64,000 bases of DNA, taken from Lachnospiraceae bacterium. GTDB lineage: Bacteria > Bacillota > Clostridia > Lachnospirales > Lachnospiraceae. This document shows, piece by piece, positions 55,224 through 63,558 of this stretch (positions within the stretch are counted from its first letter, which is position 1; each line of letters begins with the position of its first letter). The stretch covers positions 317,735-381,734 of the forward strand of contig CABIXN010000001.1 in the NCBI GenBank assembly GCA_902362715.1, in the 5' to 3' direction. Under the pieces are notes generated by a model, which worked only from the letters and a program-made list of their open reading frames with translations, was not told where the DNA came from and did no database searches. Position numbers and translations under genes: made by a program.

Positions 55224-56789
55224 ATGCCAAGAAATTCATTTGTGCAGATGTCAAAGCTCCATAATGTTCGTGGAAGAATCTATTATATCTCCAGTGACAA
55301 AAAACAGGAAAATCTCTATGCGGTATATGAAACCACAGACCGAAAATTTTGGACAGAACTTGCCAAGTGCAATCAGGCAGAATTTAAGAAAAGCGGTACA
55401 GAGGGAAAATGTATCGAAGCAAGAGAATTTATCATTGCCCTGCCGGAATCCTTTGTGGATTATCCGCCAGACGGACTATTAAAATATATGACGGATAAAT
55501 TCAAAAGTCGGTATGGTGTTGATTGTATTGCAGCACTCCATCATAACAAACGAAAGACGAATTATCATATCCATCTTATCTTTGCAGAACGAAATTATCT
55601 TGACGAACCGATAGAAAAGATTGCCACCAGAAATATGTTCTATGATGAGAAAGGTAATCATGTTCGTACCAAGAAAGAAATCCTAGACGAGAATGGAACT
55701 ATCCGTAAAAGGTGTAAGGTGATCAAGAAAGGTGAGGTCTACGAAAGACAGATGTTTACCATCAAGGACGCTCGCTTTAAGCAGGAACATTTCTTAGATG
55801 AGGTCAAGGTATTTTATACCGATGTCATCAACGGACTTGTCAAAGATGAGAAAGAAAAGCTGTCTGCATTCAAGCGTGGGGATGTCTATCTTGCCACTAA
55901 GAAAATCGGTAAGAACAATCCAAAGGCAGATAAGATTACACTCAATAATAAGGTCATACAGGACTGGAATCGTACTGTGGATCACGCTTTGGTATCGGGG
56001 ATGGAGCGAAAGGAAATCTTAAAGGTAAAGCAGGAACAGATTTCAACTCCGATTAAGGAATCCATTCACAAGTATGGCAATCATCCGGAGCTTTTGTTTA
56101 TGATTATCTTTCGGGCAATCGAGCTGTTAAAAGAACTCATAAAGTTGCTGATACAGAAACAGGAACAACAGAAAGCCAGAATCTCCGACCTTATGGAGCG
56201 AAGAAATGAAAAACAAGAGAAACAACCAGCTCCATCCGTTACACAGACAGACAATCAGACAATTCCTGCTGTGACCCAACCATTCAAAGCACCTGCTACT
56301 ACTACCGCAGAAAAGACCGTTATTCCGCCAAGACCAAGAATGTCTGAGCTGGCACACGATTATGAGATGCGACTTGAAGAGATTATGGAGAAACTTAAAC
56401 GACAAAACAGAGCCATTCATACGCAGGAAGTGAAAAAAGACCTTATTGACGAGGATTTGAAGAACTGTACAGGATTATTCCAAGGAAAGAAACGAAAGGA
56501 ATTGCAGGCACAGTCTAACAAATACGCAGAAACGATTAAGATTATGAAGCAGGGATTATCCCATATCGTGCAGGATTACAAATATCCAACGGTAGATGCG
56601 TTCCTGCAAGTCTATAAACAAGGCAAGTCCGAGTATGAATCCTATGTCAAAGCAAACAAGGAATGGAACTCCAAGTATGGAGAAAACTCAATCCATCGAA
56701 AGCTGGCAGAAAAACAGGCAGAAGTTCAGAAACGGGAACAGGACAGAGATTTTAACTATCGTTCGCCATCAGACAGAGGAGCTAGATAA
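55224..56789 (+). CDS. Relaxase, MobA/MobL-type mobilization protein
   Basis: Nicks oriT and pilots single-stranded DNA during conjugation. Seen: an N-terminal relaxase domain (1 to about 200) with the metal-binding HxH motif in NYHIHLIFAERN (about residues 113-124) and a conserved early Tyr region (GRIYYISS), then a Lys-rich part, a hydrophobic helix (about 295-312), a Pro/Thr linker and a coiled-coil tail. The length is 521 aa. Start ATG 55224 follows AAGGAGG. No coupling protein or type IV secretion genes are seen in the window, so the element probably uses another element's channel. Confidence 0.85.
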   Translation: MPRNSFVQMSKLHNVRGRIYYISSDKKQENLYAVYETTDRKFWTELAKCNQAEFKKSGTEGKCIEAREFIIALPESFVDYPPDGLLKYMTDKFKSRYGVDCIAALHHNKRKTNYHIHLIFAERNYLDEPIEKIATRNMFYDEKGNHVRTKKEILDENGTIRKRCKVIKKGEVYERQMFTIKDARFKQEHFLDEVKVFYTDVINGLVKDEKEKLSAFKRGDVYLATKKIGKNNPKADKITLNNKVIQDWNRTVDHALVSGMERKEILKVKQEQISTPIKESIHKYGNHPELLFMIIFRAIELLKELIKLLIQKQEQQKARISDLMERRNEKQEKQPAPSVTQTDNQTIPAVTQPFKAPATTTAEKTVIPPRPRMSELAHDYEMRLEEIMEKLKRQNRAIHTQEVKKDLIDEDLKNCTGLFQGKKRKELQAQSNKYAETIKIMKQGLSHIVQDYKYPTVDAFLQVYKQGKSEYESYVKANKEWNSKYGENSIHRKLAEKQAEVQKREQDRDFNYRSPSDRGAR

Positions 56790-56798
56790 TCTAATTAA

Positions 56799-56843
56799 AT
56801 TCAAAAAAGATAAAGACCATCAAATTCTTTATCTTTTTTGAAT
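56799..56843. terminator. Bidirectional terminator between relaxase and agrB
   Basis: A perfect 18-bp inverted repeat (56799-56816, 56826-56843), A-rich on one arm and T-rich on the other, with a 9-nt loop. It serves both converging units. Confidence 0.85.
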
Positions 56844-56863
56844 ATTTATGAAAAGTCATCCTG

Positions 56864-57430
56864 CTATTTAAAGTGTCTCATTAGATTTTTAATTGTTTCG
56901 ACTATCATAAGAATGATTACGCAGAAAAAGGAATAAAACAATGTGGTATTCATCTTCGTGTTTCCAATTTTATAAAACAGCAGAAATCCAATGCTAACAA
57001 TTATCACAGAAATAAGTTTATGTATCCATTTTTGTTTGGTGGTTAAACATATTTTATGGTTACTTATAGGTGCAAATAATATACACATAAGGACAAGTAT
57101 CAAATATCCTAGTACAGTTGGCTTTAAATAGATTATAGCCCACTTATCAAGACAACCGAGAAAAAAGCTGCCTAAGATACATGTTAACTGCGTTGGAGCA
57201 TGGGCACCTCCGGTATAATGTCGTAACAATGAAAAGGTAATTACCCAAATTAGGGTATAGCCGAGTGTATGTGATAAAACTCCCCATACGAACAATAACA
57301 CTATGGTTATAAAAGTATTCAAAAAACATTCTAAGCCATATATGTATATTTCTAATTGATCCGCAGAAACATCCTCCCCGGATAGTTCTGCTAACTTATT
57401 AGCAATAGATGTAGCCCACTTCGTAATCAT
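56864..57430 (-). CDS. agrB: AgrB, autoinducer-processing membrane peptidase
   Basis: Cuts the AgrD precursor and helps form the cyclic thiolactone signal. Seen: 188 aa, several membrane spans, and catalytic His77 and Cys84 in LRHYTGGAHAPTQLTC, at the same residue numbers as in Staphylococcus aureus AgrB. It overlaps the agrA end by 4 bp (ATG at 57430). The operon order on this strand is agrC-agrA-agrB. The peptide precursor is not next to it but on the other strand at 61288. Confidence 0.9.
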   Translation of the reverse strand: MITKWATSIANKLAELSGEDVSADQLEIYIYGLECFLNTFITIVLLFVWGVLSHTLGYTLIWVITFSLLRHYTGGAHAPTQLTCILGSFFLGCLDKWAIIYLKPTVLGYLILVLMCILFAPISNHKICLTTKQKWIHKLISVIIVSIGFLLFYKIGNTKMNTTLFYSFFCVIILMIVETIKNLMRHFK

Positions 57431-58161
57431 TCAAAATCCCCGCTTGTATCAAATCTTGTTGTATATTTGGCAAAAGCACTTATCACGTCTTTGGAATAAG
57501 AACGTGCGATTTGTGTAGTTAGATGATTTGACAATTCAATCGTTCCTGATGTAATACGATAGATATGTGCCATATTTACAATATAAGAACGATGGGTTCG
57601 GATAAATTCACTTGGCAAATGGACAATAATCTTATTTAGGGTAGACATTTGTTCATAGCATTTGCCGTCTACGGTCAATATATCCACATAATGTAATCTG
57701 CTCGAAAATGTCAATATATCTGCATAGGGAATACTTACAATTTCCTGCTTGTTTCGGTATATGTAGGTATTATTAGATAACTCCTTCGCGATTTCATCCA
57801 AACACAGAAAAAGAGTATTTTCCTTGACGGGTTTTAGCAAGTAGTTTAAAGCTCTGACTTCATATCCTCGGAATACATATTCTCTAAAAGCTGTTAAAAA
57901 TACAATAATACCTTGATAACCAGATTCACGAAGGCGTTTAGCAACCTCAATTCCATTCATTTGCCCCATTTGTATGTCAAGGAAAAATGCTGAAGCCTGT
58001 ATAGTTGTGCCTTCAGAATTTTTTGAAAAATATTCTTCGCCCGATTCGTATTCGTCAATTTCAATATCCCAATCATATTGCTGCCCGTATTTTCTTATTC
58101 CATTTTTCAGCCGTTCTGATTCGATCACAGAATCTTCAAGTATGGTTATTTTCATTTTCAT
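57427..58161 (-). CDS. agrA: LytTR-type response regulator (AgrA-like)
   Basis: A 244-aa regulator. Seen: receiver domain with the acidic ED pair near the start (Glu9-Asp10) and phospho-acceptor Asp62 in FFLDIQMG, Lys in LLKPVKENT, then a LytTR DNA-binding domain (about residues 140-235) with FIRTHRSYIVNM. It should bind paired 9-bp-type repeats; two such operators are found at 59583 and 61144. It overlaps agrC by 4 bp and agrB by 4 bp. Confidence 0.9.
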   Translation of the reverse strand: MKMKITILEDSVIESERLKNGIRKYGQQYDWDIEIDEYESGEEYFSKNSEGTTIQASAFFLDIQMGQMNGIEVAKRLRESGYQGIIVFLTAFREYVFRGYEVRALNYLLKPVKENTLFLCLDEIAKELSNNTYIYRNKQEIVSIPYADILTFSSRLHYVDILTVDGKCYEQMSTLNKIIVHLPSEFIRTHRSYIVNMAHIYRITSGTIELSNHLTTQIARSYSKDVISAFAKYTTRFDTSGDFE

Positions 58162-59510
58162 AGTAGTTTGTTATTCTCCTTATCCGGTATCATAATATGT
58201 ACGGAAAAAATTTTGTTATCAGATGTAATCTGCAATACGCCATCTGCCTTTTCTACAAGCTCTTTTACTCGTCTTATCCCAAGTCCATGTTCTTTTCCTT
58301 GTTTAACACTCAAAATGTCTCCATCAATGCTACCTTTTATCACACCATCATAATTATTTTCAATGTGAATCAGTATCATATTCTGGTAAGGTTTAATATA
58401 AAAATAAATGTATGGATGCTCGGTTGGATCAGAGATTATAAGTCTTTCTCCTGCTTCAATGGAATTATTCCATATATTTCCAAGTATGGATGAAAGCTCA
58501 ACAGAATCAAGCGGAAAATTTTCAGGAGCCATAATAGAATATTCTGTCTTAATTCCGTGTTTTTCAGCATAATCAAGTTTTGCGGTAAGTATGCAGTCAA
58601 TAGCAATATTTCCCGTTGCTATGGCACTTTGCGTAGTTGCAAGAGTGTTATGGTATTGCTCTGTATATGCTATAAGTTCATCCCATTTCTTGTCTTTTGC
58701 TAATACGTTGATTGCATCCACATAAATCTGCATATCATGTTTCATTTTTCGTAATCGTTCAGTTGTCTCAGATAAGCTATTGAACTCAGTCCTTTCCAGC
58801 TCATAAATCTTTTGTTCTTCCAGTAATCGTATGTTTTCTTCTTTTGAATAACCTAGCTGGTATATGTATAGCATCAATACTAAAAATAAAATAATAAAAA
58901 ACAAGTCAACCAATGATAGCCTAGCTGAAAAGGATGAATCACCAAATTTATCAACAGATTCCAAAGTCAGCCTTAATATGTAGTGCCCGATTGCAAGTCC
59001 AGAAATTGCGATGAAAATATATGCAACTTTTTGGAACGGTGAAAGAGATATGTCTTTGTTTCCAATAGAATGAAATAACAAGACAAAAACAGCTATCATT
59101 GCCAAATATAACATGGTATATGGCTTCCGTAATGTTCCACCTAATAATAGCTCCAGAGACGCTCCTTTATAAAGAGTAACGGGAATAAAGAACGAAATCT
59201 GTTCTGCAACTAAGCAAATGATGGAATACGAAAAGCCCCAAAAGATACGGCGAATTATACTATCACGATAGAACAATACTGCATATCCAATGTCCAAAAC
59301 ACAAGATGACATCAAAGTGCTGTAGGATGATATTCCCATTTTATTCAGCGTGCATAACACAGCAAACTGAAATGATACGAAAAGAAACATCAAAACTGCT
59401 TGATGTTTATAATTTGCTCGAATACGCAATTTTTTATGGATAAATATTATAAACAATGCCAGTTCTAAGAAATTAACAATATATTCCCATATTGAGTCAA
59501 TATATAGCAT
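58158..59510 (-). CDS. agrC: AgrC-like sensor histidine kinase (GHKL)
   Basis: Membrane receptor for the cyclic peptide. Seen: six or seven N-terminal membrane spans (1 to about 220), a linker helix, an H-box-like RKMKHDMQIYVDAI with His-Asp (about residues 260-275), an N-box GNIWNNSIEAGERL and a G-box KEHGLGIRRVKELV, all features of HPK10/AgrC kinases. The length is 450 aa. ATG at 59510 is chosen, AGGAAG 8 bp upstream; a GTG at 59519 overlaps the ribosome site. Confidence 0.9.
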   Translation of the reverse strand: MLYIDSIWEYIVNFLELALFIIFIHKKLRIRANYKHQAVLMFLFVSFQFAVLCTLNKMGISSYSTLMSSCVLDIGYAVLFYRDSIIRRIFWGFSYSIICLVAEQISFFIPVTLYKGASLELLLGGTLRKPYTMLYLAMIAVFVLLFHSIGNKDISLSPFQKVAYIFIAISGLAIGHYILRLTLESVDKFGDSSFSARLSLVDLFFIILFLVLMLYIYQLGYSKEENIRLLEEQKIYELERTEFNSLSETTERLRKMKHDMQIYVDAINVLAKDKKWDELIAYTEQYHNTLATTQSAIATGNIAIDCILTAKLDYAEKHGIKTEYSIMAPENFPLDSVELSSILGNIWNNSIEAGERLIISDPTEHPYIYFYIKPYQNMILIHIENNYDGVIKGSIDGDILSVKQGKEHGLGIRRVKELVEKADGVLQITSDNKIFSVHIMIPDKENNKLL

Positions 59511-59542
59511 AGCTACCACTTCCTTTAATCATTCTCCGTCAT

Positions 59543-59571
59543 ATTTTATCATCAATAAAGTAGGTACACAA
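59543..59571 (-). promoter_or_regulatory. agrCAB promoter
   Basis: Reading leftward: TTGTGT, 17 bp, TAAAAT. The LytTR operator begins 12 bp upstream of its -35, so the agr receptor operon may be activated together with the rightward unit. Confidence 0.5.
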
Positions 59572-59582
59572 CATAATATGCT

Positions 59583-59651
59583 ACCGTTTGTGCATAGTGA
59601 GCTACCATTCATGCATAGAGGTATTGAAAAGTATAAAGATTTTGTTATATT
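59583..59651 (+). promoter_or_regulatory. LytTR operator pair and protease-operon promoter
   Basis: ACCGTTTGTGCAT and ACCATTCATGCAT occur 21 bp apart (two helical turns), followed by TTGAAA, 16 bp, TATATT. The same design recurs at 61144. The repeats fit the AgrA-type consensus (ACNGTT-like). Confidence 0.75.
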
Positions 59652-59847
59652 CAAGGTATACTACTACATCTTAAGTATTCTGAGAATCTATAATATGGAG
59701 TGGAGATGATAAGATGTCGTACTTTAGGAATATTAACAGGATATATAATGTGTACTAGTATGTGTTGCGTTTCAATTTTCATAAAGATAACCTTTAAGAA
59801 TAATTGAAGATAACCGTTGTTACATGATTGAAAAGGAGTGAAGGAGT

Positions 59848-60369
59848 ATGCATTTTAAAAAATCTGTTTTAAAAAATCATTTATTGTATAGCATTATAAC
59901 TTTAATGGCTATAGCAATGCTATTTCCTATTACGGCATTTGCACAAGCTTATGTACAAACATGGGATCTTGTTGATTCTGGCAAACATCTAGACTATGAC
60001 GGAAACAGCACTTACATGAGTTATATTAACACTGGGGCTGCCACATGGAATGCATATAAATCTGGAGTAATCAGAAAAGACAGTGCTTTTGTTGTAGAAG
60101 ATGTATACGTAAGCGATGTCAATGCTTCGAATGGATGGGCAGGCATGACATATTCTAGTGGTAAAATTGAACTCAATACCTATTATATGAGCGGTTATAG
60201 TAATAGTAAAAAACAGAATGTAGCGACACATGAATTGGGACATGCATTAGGGTTGGATCACAGTACTTCAACAGATGTTATGGATGCAGCAATTACGGGA
60301 CATACTAGTACGCAGGCATTATCTCAAAATGATAAAGATTCATATGATGCCGCATATAATAATTATTAG
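59848..60369 (+). CDS. Secreted matrixin-like zinc metalloprotease
   Basis: Small exported peptidase of 173 aa. Seen: a signal peptide (about 1-32, ending AFA), a core with the full metzincin zinc motif HELGHALGLDH (residues 128-138) and a downstream Met in DVMDAA, placed like the Met-turn. There is no pro-domain with a cysteine switch, so activity would be immediate on export. AAGGAGT precedes ATG 59848. It follows an AgrA-type operator and precedes a lipoprotein gene by 15 bp. The substrate is unknown; trimming of the signal peptide or of host or competitor proteins is possible. Confidence 0.85.
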   Translation: MHFKKSVLKNHLLYSIITLMAIAMLFPITAFAQAYVQTWDLVDSGKHLDYDGNSTYMSYINTGAATWNAYKSGVIRKDSAFVVEDVYVSDVNASNGWAGMTYSSGKIELNTYYMSGYSNSKKQNVATHELGHALGLDHSTSTDVMDAAITGHTSTQALSQNDKDSYDAAYNNY

Positions 60370-60384
60370 GGGAGGGAGAACGCT

Positions 60385-61056
60385 ATGAAAAAATCAAGTA
60401 TCTATGGTATTTTGTCTATTGTTCTTATCGTAGGAATGTTTTTTACAGGATGTGCATCCAAAAATAATGCAAGTCAACTGAATACAAATGTATCTAACTT
60501 GCCAATCCACCAGATGCACGCATCTTTTGTATATGATACTGATAACATTCGCGAAGCTGTTGGTATCTGTGATTACGTATTTGTAGCAAAGGTTGTCAGT
60601 TGCGATGGAACCGAGTATCGAAATGTTATAACGACTGAAGATGAAAAAGGAAATCCTAAGGAGGTCGGTTCGCCTTACACTAATTATACTATTCAGGTTC
60701 TCGAAAATATAAAAGGTGAACTTATTACAGATAAACCTATTCCTATTGTTAAACAAGGCGGAATTTCAGAAAAACAAGATGCTATTTATCTGTTTGAGAA
60801 TGATTCACTGCCTTCCGAAAATTCCATTTATATCTTTTTGGCATATGCACAAGAGGATGGTTCGTTACTAATTTCTGGTCCAAATTCAAATGTAATGTGT
60901 AACGATTCGAATATGTATTCTATTAATTCTGTCTCAGAGGAAAAATCAGTTACAGAATACGATGAGTTTATTACATATAAAGATGCTAATGATAATGAGA
61001 TTATTCCAGTTGATCGAGAGCGTTATAAATCTATATATGAGACTGACAATAATTAA
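60385..61056 (+). CDS. Lipoprotein co-transcribed with the metalloprotease
   Basis: A 223-aa exported protein. Seen: a signal peptide with lipobox FTGC (about residue 23), then a compact domain containing DYVFVAKVVSCDG and YTIQVLENIKGEL strands, of a type found in several Gram-positive secreted proteins but without a known role. GGGAGG lies before ATG 60385. It could be an immunity or partner protein for the protease; this is a guess from position only. Confidence 0.65.
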   Translation: MKKSSIYGILSIVLIVGMFFTGCASKNNASQLNTNVSNLPIHQMHASFVYDTDNIREAVGICDYVFVAKVVSCDGTEYRNVITTEDEKGNPKEVGSPYTNYTIQVLENIKGELITDKPIPIVKQGGISEKQDAIYLFENDSLPSENSIYIFLAYAQEDGSLLISGPNSNVMCNDSNMYSINSVSEEKSVTEYDEFITYKDANDNEIIPVDRERYKSIYETDNN

Positions 61057-61081
61057 TCATTATTTCTGAAATATATAGATT

Positions 61082-61123
61082 AAAGATGGCAGGTAGGTGC
61101 TTAACCTATCTGCCATCTTTTCG
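61082..61123 (+). terminator. Terminator after the protease-lipoprotein operon
   Basis: A stem of about 17 bp, AAAGATGGCAGGTAGGT against ACCTATCTGCCATCTTT, then TT. Confidence 0.85.
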
Positions 61124-61143
61124 GTTTTATACCTATATGTAGA

Positions 61144-61213
61144 ACAGTTCGTGCATGTTGGGCTACCATTCGTGCATAGAGGGATTGAAAAAAATTAAAT
61201 ACTCTGTTATATT
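61144..61213 (+). promoter_or_regulatory. LytTR operator pair and agrD promoter
   Basis: ACAGTTCGTGCAT and ACCATTCGTGCAT, 21 bp apart, then TTGAAA, 17 bp, TATATT. The region from CTACCATTC to TTGAAA closely matches 59602-59629. Confidence 0.75.
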
Positions 61214-61266
61214 AAGCACATACCATGGTAAACAAATAAAGTTGTCTGTAATTGTCAGACAATTAA

Positions 61267-61279
61267 GGAGGGGGGGGGG
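61267..61279 (+). repeat. Poly-G tract (G10) next to the agrD ribosome site
   Basis: AAGGAG runs directly into a total of ten G (61270-61279), ending 8 nt before ATG 61288. An in-frame GTG overlaps its last G (61279). Length change would alter the ribosome-site spacing. Confidence 0.9.
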
Positions 61280-61287
61280 TGAAAACG

Positions 61288-61434
61288 ATGGACAATAAGC
61301 AAGTAAACAAGGCACCCCAGAAAAGTGCCCGTCTCGTACTTCAGGCAGTGACTGCTATTGCTCGAAGTAATGCAAATTCATTGTGCCGTGGTTTGTTGTA
61401 TGAACCAAAAGTACCAACGCAGTTAAAAAAATAA
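61288..61434 (+). CDS. agrD: AgrD-type cyclic autoinducer peptide precursor
   Basis: A 48-aa peptide with no other recognisable role. Seen: a basic, mildly amphipathic N-terminal helix (KSARLVLQAVTAIAR), Cys33 in SLCRGLLYEPKVPTQLKK, and the acidic/Pro recognition tail YEPKVPxxLKK typical of clostridial AgrD peptides. By analogy the signal would be a five-residue Cys-Arg-Gly-Leu-Leu thiolactone ring with a short N-terminal tail, cut before Tyr38 by AgrB. ATG 61288; GTG 61279 is a possible in-frame start. It has its own LytTR-controlled promoter, giving positive feedback, and is unusual in being 3.9 kb from agrB. Confidence 0.85.
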   Translation: MDNKQVNKAPQKSARLVLQAVTAIARSNANSLCRGLLYEPKVPTQLKK

Positions 61435-61452
61435 GATTGGGAGGAATTGACT

Positions 61453-61872
61453 ATGATGTTAAAAAGTTTAAAACAGAAGATTGCAAAAGTAGGTATTGGT
61501 TTGTTTTGTGCAGGATGTGTATTTCTTTCTTCAGCAGCATATTCTCAGGCGGCATCTTACACCGCTTATGCACTTAAACTGAATAAGACTAATAACTTTA
61601 CCTCTATGCATGCAAAAACAACATCCGATGATTACATCACAAATGAGGTAACAGCAATTACCAATACCTCTTACGCAAATTTCTGGGCTGTCAATAACAG
61701 CAAGAGTAAAATATCTAATAAGTATAAGCAGGGTGTTGGAACAGGATCTTGTAATTTAATCTTTACCAAGAGCGGTTATAATTCTACTAACACACAGGTC
61801 GGTATGGGAATGGAAAATTATCAATCTCAATTATCAACTGCATTTGTAAGTGGAAATGTAGATTTTAGATAA
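61453..61872 (+). CDS. Secreted DUF2712-like protein
   Basis: A 139-aa exported protein. Seen: a basic N-terminus, a hydrophobic signal (about 10-32, ending SQA), then a Thr/Asn/Ser-rich beta-type domain with TNTSYANFWAV, YKQGVGTGSC, VGMGMEN and VSGNVDF, a pattern resembling DUF2712 secreted proteins that are often encoded before membrane and ABC genes. Cys residues are scarce. GGGAGG lies 8 bp before ATG 61453. It follows agrD by 18 bp, so it should be part of the quorum-controlled transcript. A bacteriocin-like or signalling role is speculation. Confidence 0.6.
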   Translation: MMLKSLKQKIAKVGIGLFCAGCVFLSSAAYSQAASYTAYALKLNKTNNFTSMHAKTTSDDYITNEVTAITNTSYANFWAVNNSKSKISNKYKQGVGTGSCNLIFTKSGYNSTNTQVGMGMENYQSQLSTAFVSGNVDFR

Positions 61873-61882
61873 CAGAAGGGAT

Positions 61883-61915
61883 GGGCATAAACCTCTTCGT
61901 GGGTTTATGCCCTTT
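61883..61915 (+). terminator. Hairpin between the secreted protein and transporter genes
   Basis: GGGCATAAACC-TCTTCGT-GGTTTATGCCC followed by TTTT. It probably stops most transcripts so that the secreted protein exceeds the transporter. Confidence 0.75.
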
Positions 61916-61926
61916 TGGTAAAGATT

Positions 61927-62757
61927 ATGAAAAAAATGGTTCTTATAGAAATCAAACATTGTATTGATCGTGCAGAATATAAAGTTGTTTTTATTGCTCT
62001 AATGATTTTAAATATTGCTTCGTATATTTTATGTGTAAAAAATGATATAGGAAAAAGTTATCAATTTATTCGTTCAGCAAATGAAAATTTCGTATTACAG
62101 GGCACTGAAGCGGCATATATTCCATATATAATGTATCTGTTATTGCCTGTTTATGCAACAATTATTGCATCACTTTCCTTAATAAGAGAAGAAAAAAGCA
62201 ATAGTTCAATCCTACTTATTCAAAGAATCGGGAAAAAGAAATATTTAGCAGGAAAATTATTTGGCATTCTGATTGTAACCTTTTTGACAATAACAATACC
62301 AATGCTCATAAATTTATTATTATGCCACTTGACATATCCAATACATGGATATGACAGTGCTTGGGGAGAACCTGATTACGCTATAGGTTTGGTATCATAT
62401 AACGCTGACAATTTTCTTGATATGGTGAGATTGCAACATCCAACTTTATATAATCTAATATACATTTTTAATTACGGAATTTTTGGCTCGGGATTAGCTA
62501 TCTTAGCTTATGCTCTTTCATATTATAACAAAATGAAAGTTCTATATTTCGCAAAGATACCTGGTGCTTTGTTTATATTCTATATTGTTTTTAATTTGAT
62601 TGTTTCTGTCTTTGGGCTAAATGAATTCTCTATACAAGGTTATATTATGCCTAATGTTCATGGAAATATAATAGGAGAAATTGTTCTGATATTGCTTATT
62701 TTTGGATTAAGTATTGGCATTATACAGAGAAAAATAAAAAATTATGAAGTTATATAA
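61927..62757 (+). CDS. ABC transporter membrane protein (1)
   Basis: A 276-aa integral membrane protein with about six spans in an ABC-2-like layout: first span after a charged start, then LIREEKSNSSILLIQRIGKKKYLAGKL-type cytoplasmic loop (split family motif), then paired hydrophobic helices. No sequence family was named with confidence. ATG 61927 is likely, though no strong ribosome site precedes it and a terminator hairpin ends about 12 nt upstream, suggesting low expression. It overlaps the next gene by 14 bp. Confidence 0.65.
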   Translation: MKKMVLIEIKHCIDRAEYKVVFIALMILNIASYILCVKNDIGKSYQFIRSANENFVLQGTEAAYIPYIMYLLLPVYATIIASLSLIREEKSNSSILLIQRIGKKKYLAGKLFGILIVTFLTITIPMLINLLLCHLTYPIHGYDSAWGEPDYAIGLVSYNADNFLDMVRLQHPTLYNLIYIFNYGIFGSGLAILAYALSYYNKMKVLYFAKIPGALFIFYIVFNLIVSVFGLNEFSIQGYIMPNVHGNIIGEIVLILLIFGLSIGIIQRKIKNYEVI

Positions 62758-63544
62758 GAAAAAAATTTTGAATGTTAATGTTGGAAAATGCTTACTAGTA
62801 TCACTTATAACATTTGTAATTAGATATTTTTATGCTAATGTGTACTTGGGGTTTCATAATAGTCTGGTTACAATAACAGAAGGAGTACGTTCACAAATAT
62901 ATTTTGGGGGAATACTAATAGATCATTCGTTTGACCTTATATCTTTATCATTTTTTGCGATTTTGTTTATCCTTGAGATTTGTTATCTTACAATGGACTT
63001 ATTTAATGATGCAAATGATAACATGGTAATTCTACTTCCTCGTTATGGGAAAAAACACATAATTTATAAGGATATATTAATAAAAATGATATTACGTGAC
63101 TGTATTGTAGTTGTTTCCGATTATTTGTTTTTTCTTTTTGTAGAGCATACCTCTAATGGCTTAGAAGATTTCAAAGTTATTTTTATGCTATTGATAGAGA
63201 TTTTTCATTTGCAAATGATTAGTTATTTGTTTTCATTTTGGAAAGATTCAATTATAGGATACATCGTTGCATTTATTGTATTTTTTATTCCAGTAATGGT
63301 GTGTGGATTTTATTTTTCAATGGGAAATGTTATATGGAAAATTTGGCATTATTCCTTGCTACATATTCCTTTATTTAATTGGCATAACAAGCTTATTATA
63401 TATTATGTCGAAGAAAATTACGAATGGACTACAAGCAATATAGATTTATTGAATTTTAAGTCAAGCTGTCTCATTTCAGTTATATCATCCGCTGTTTTGG
63501 TGTGGATAGGTAAATTTCTTTGCGAAAAAAAACAAATATTGTGA
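62744..63544 (+). CDS. ABC transporter membrane protein (2)
   Basis: A 266-aa membrane protein with about six spans and a cytoplasmic loop MVILLPRYGKKHIIYKDILIK that mirrors the RIGKKKYLAGKL loop of the gene before it, so the two probably form a heterodimeric channel. Very AT-rich codon use compared with the core genes. It overlaps the gene before it by 14 bp, and the ATPase gene follows 14 bp later. Confidence 0.65.
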   Translation: MKLYKKKILNVNVGKCLLVSLITFVIRYFYANVYLGFHNSLVTITEGVRSQIYFGGILIDHSFDLISLSFFAILFILEICYLTMDLFNDANDNMVILLPRYGKKHIIYKDILIKMILRDCIVVVSDYLFFLFVEHTSNGLEDFKVIFMLLIEIFHLQMISYLFSFWKDSIIGYIVAFIVFFIPVMVCGFYFSMGNVIWKIWHYSLLHIPLFNWHNKLIIYYVEENYEWTTSNIDLLNFKSSCLISVISSAVLVWIGKFLCEKKQIL

Positions 63545-63558
63545 GGTGAATGATATCC

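Noticed and set aside
55021..55482. Frames starting in the inverted-repeat block before the relaxase
   Set aside because: They run through the stacked hairpins and into the relaxase gene in another frame, without ribosome sites. The region is better explained as oriT.
61453..61872. Lactococcin 972-family bacteriocin
   Set aside because: The gene context is similar, but size and sequence pattern fit DUF2712-like proteins better. A bacteriocin role is left as a hypothesis.
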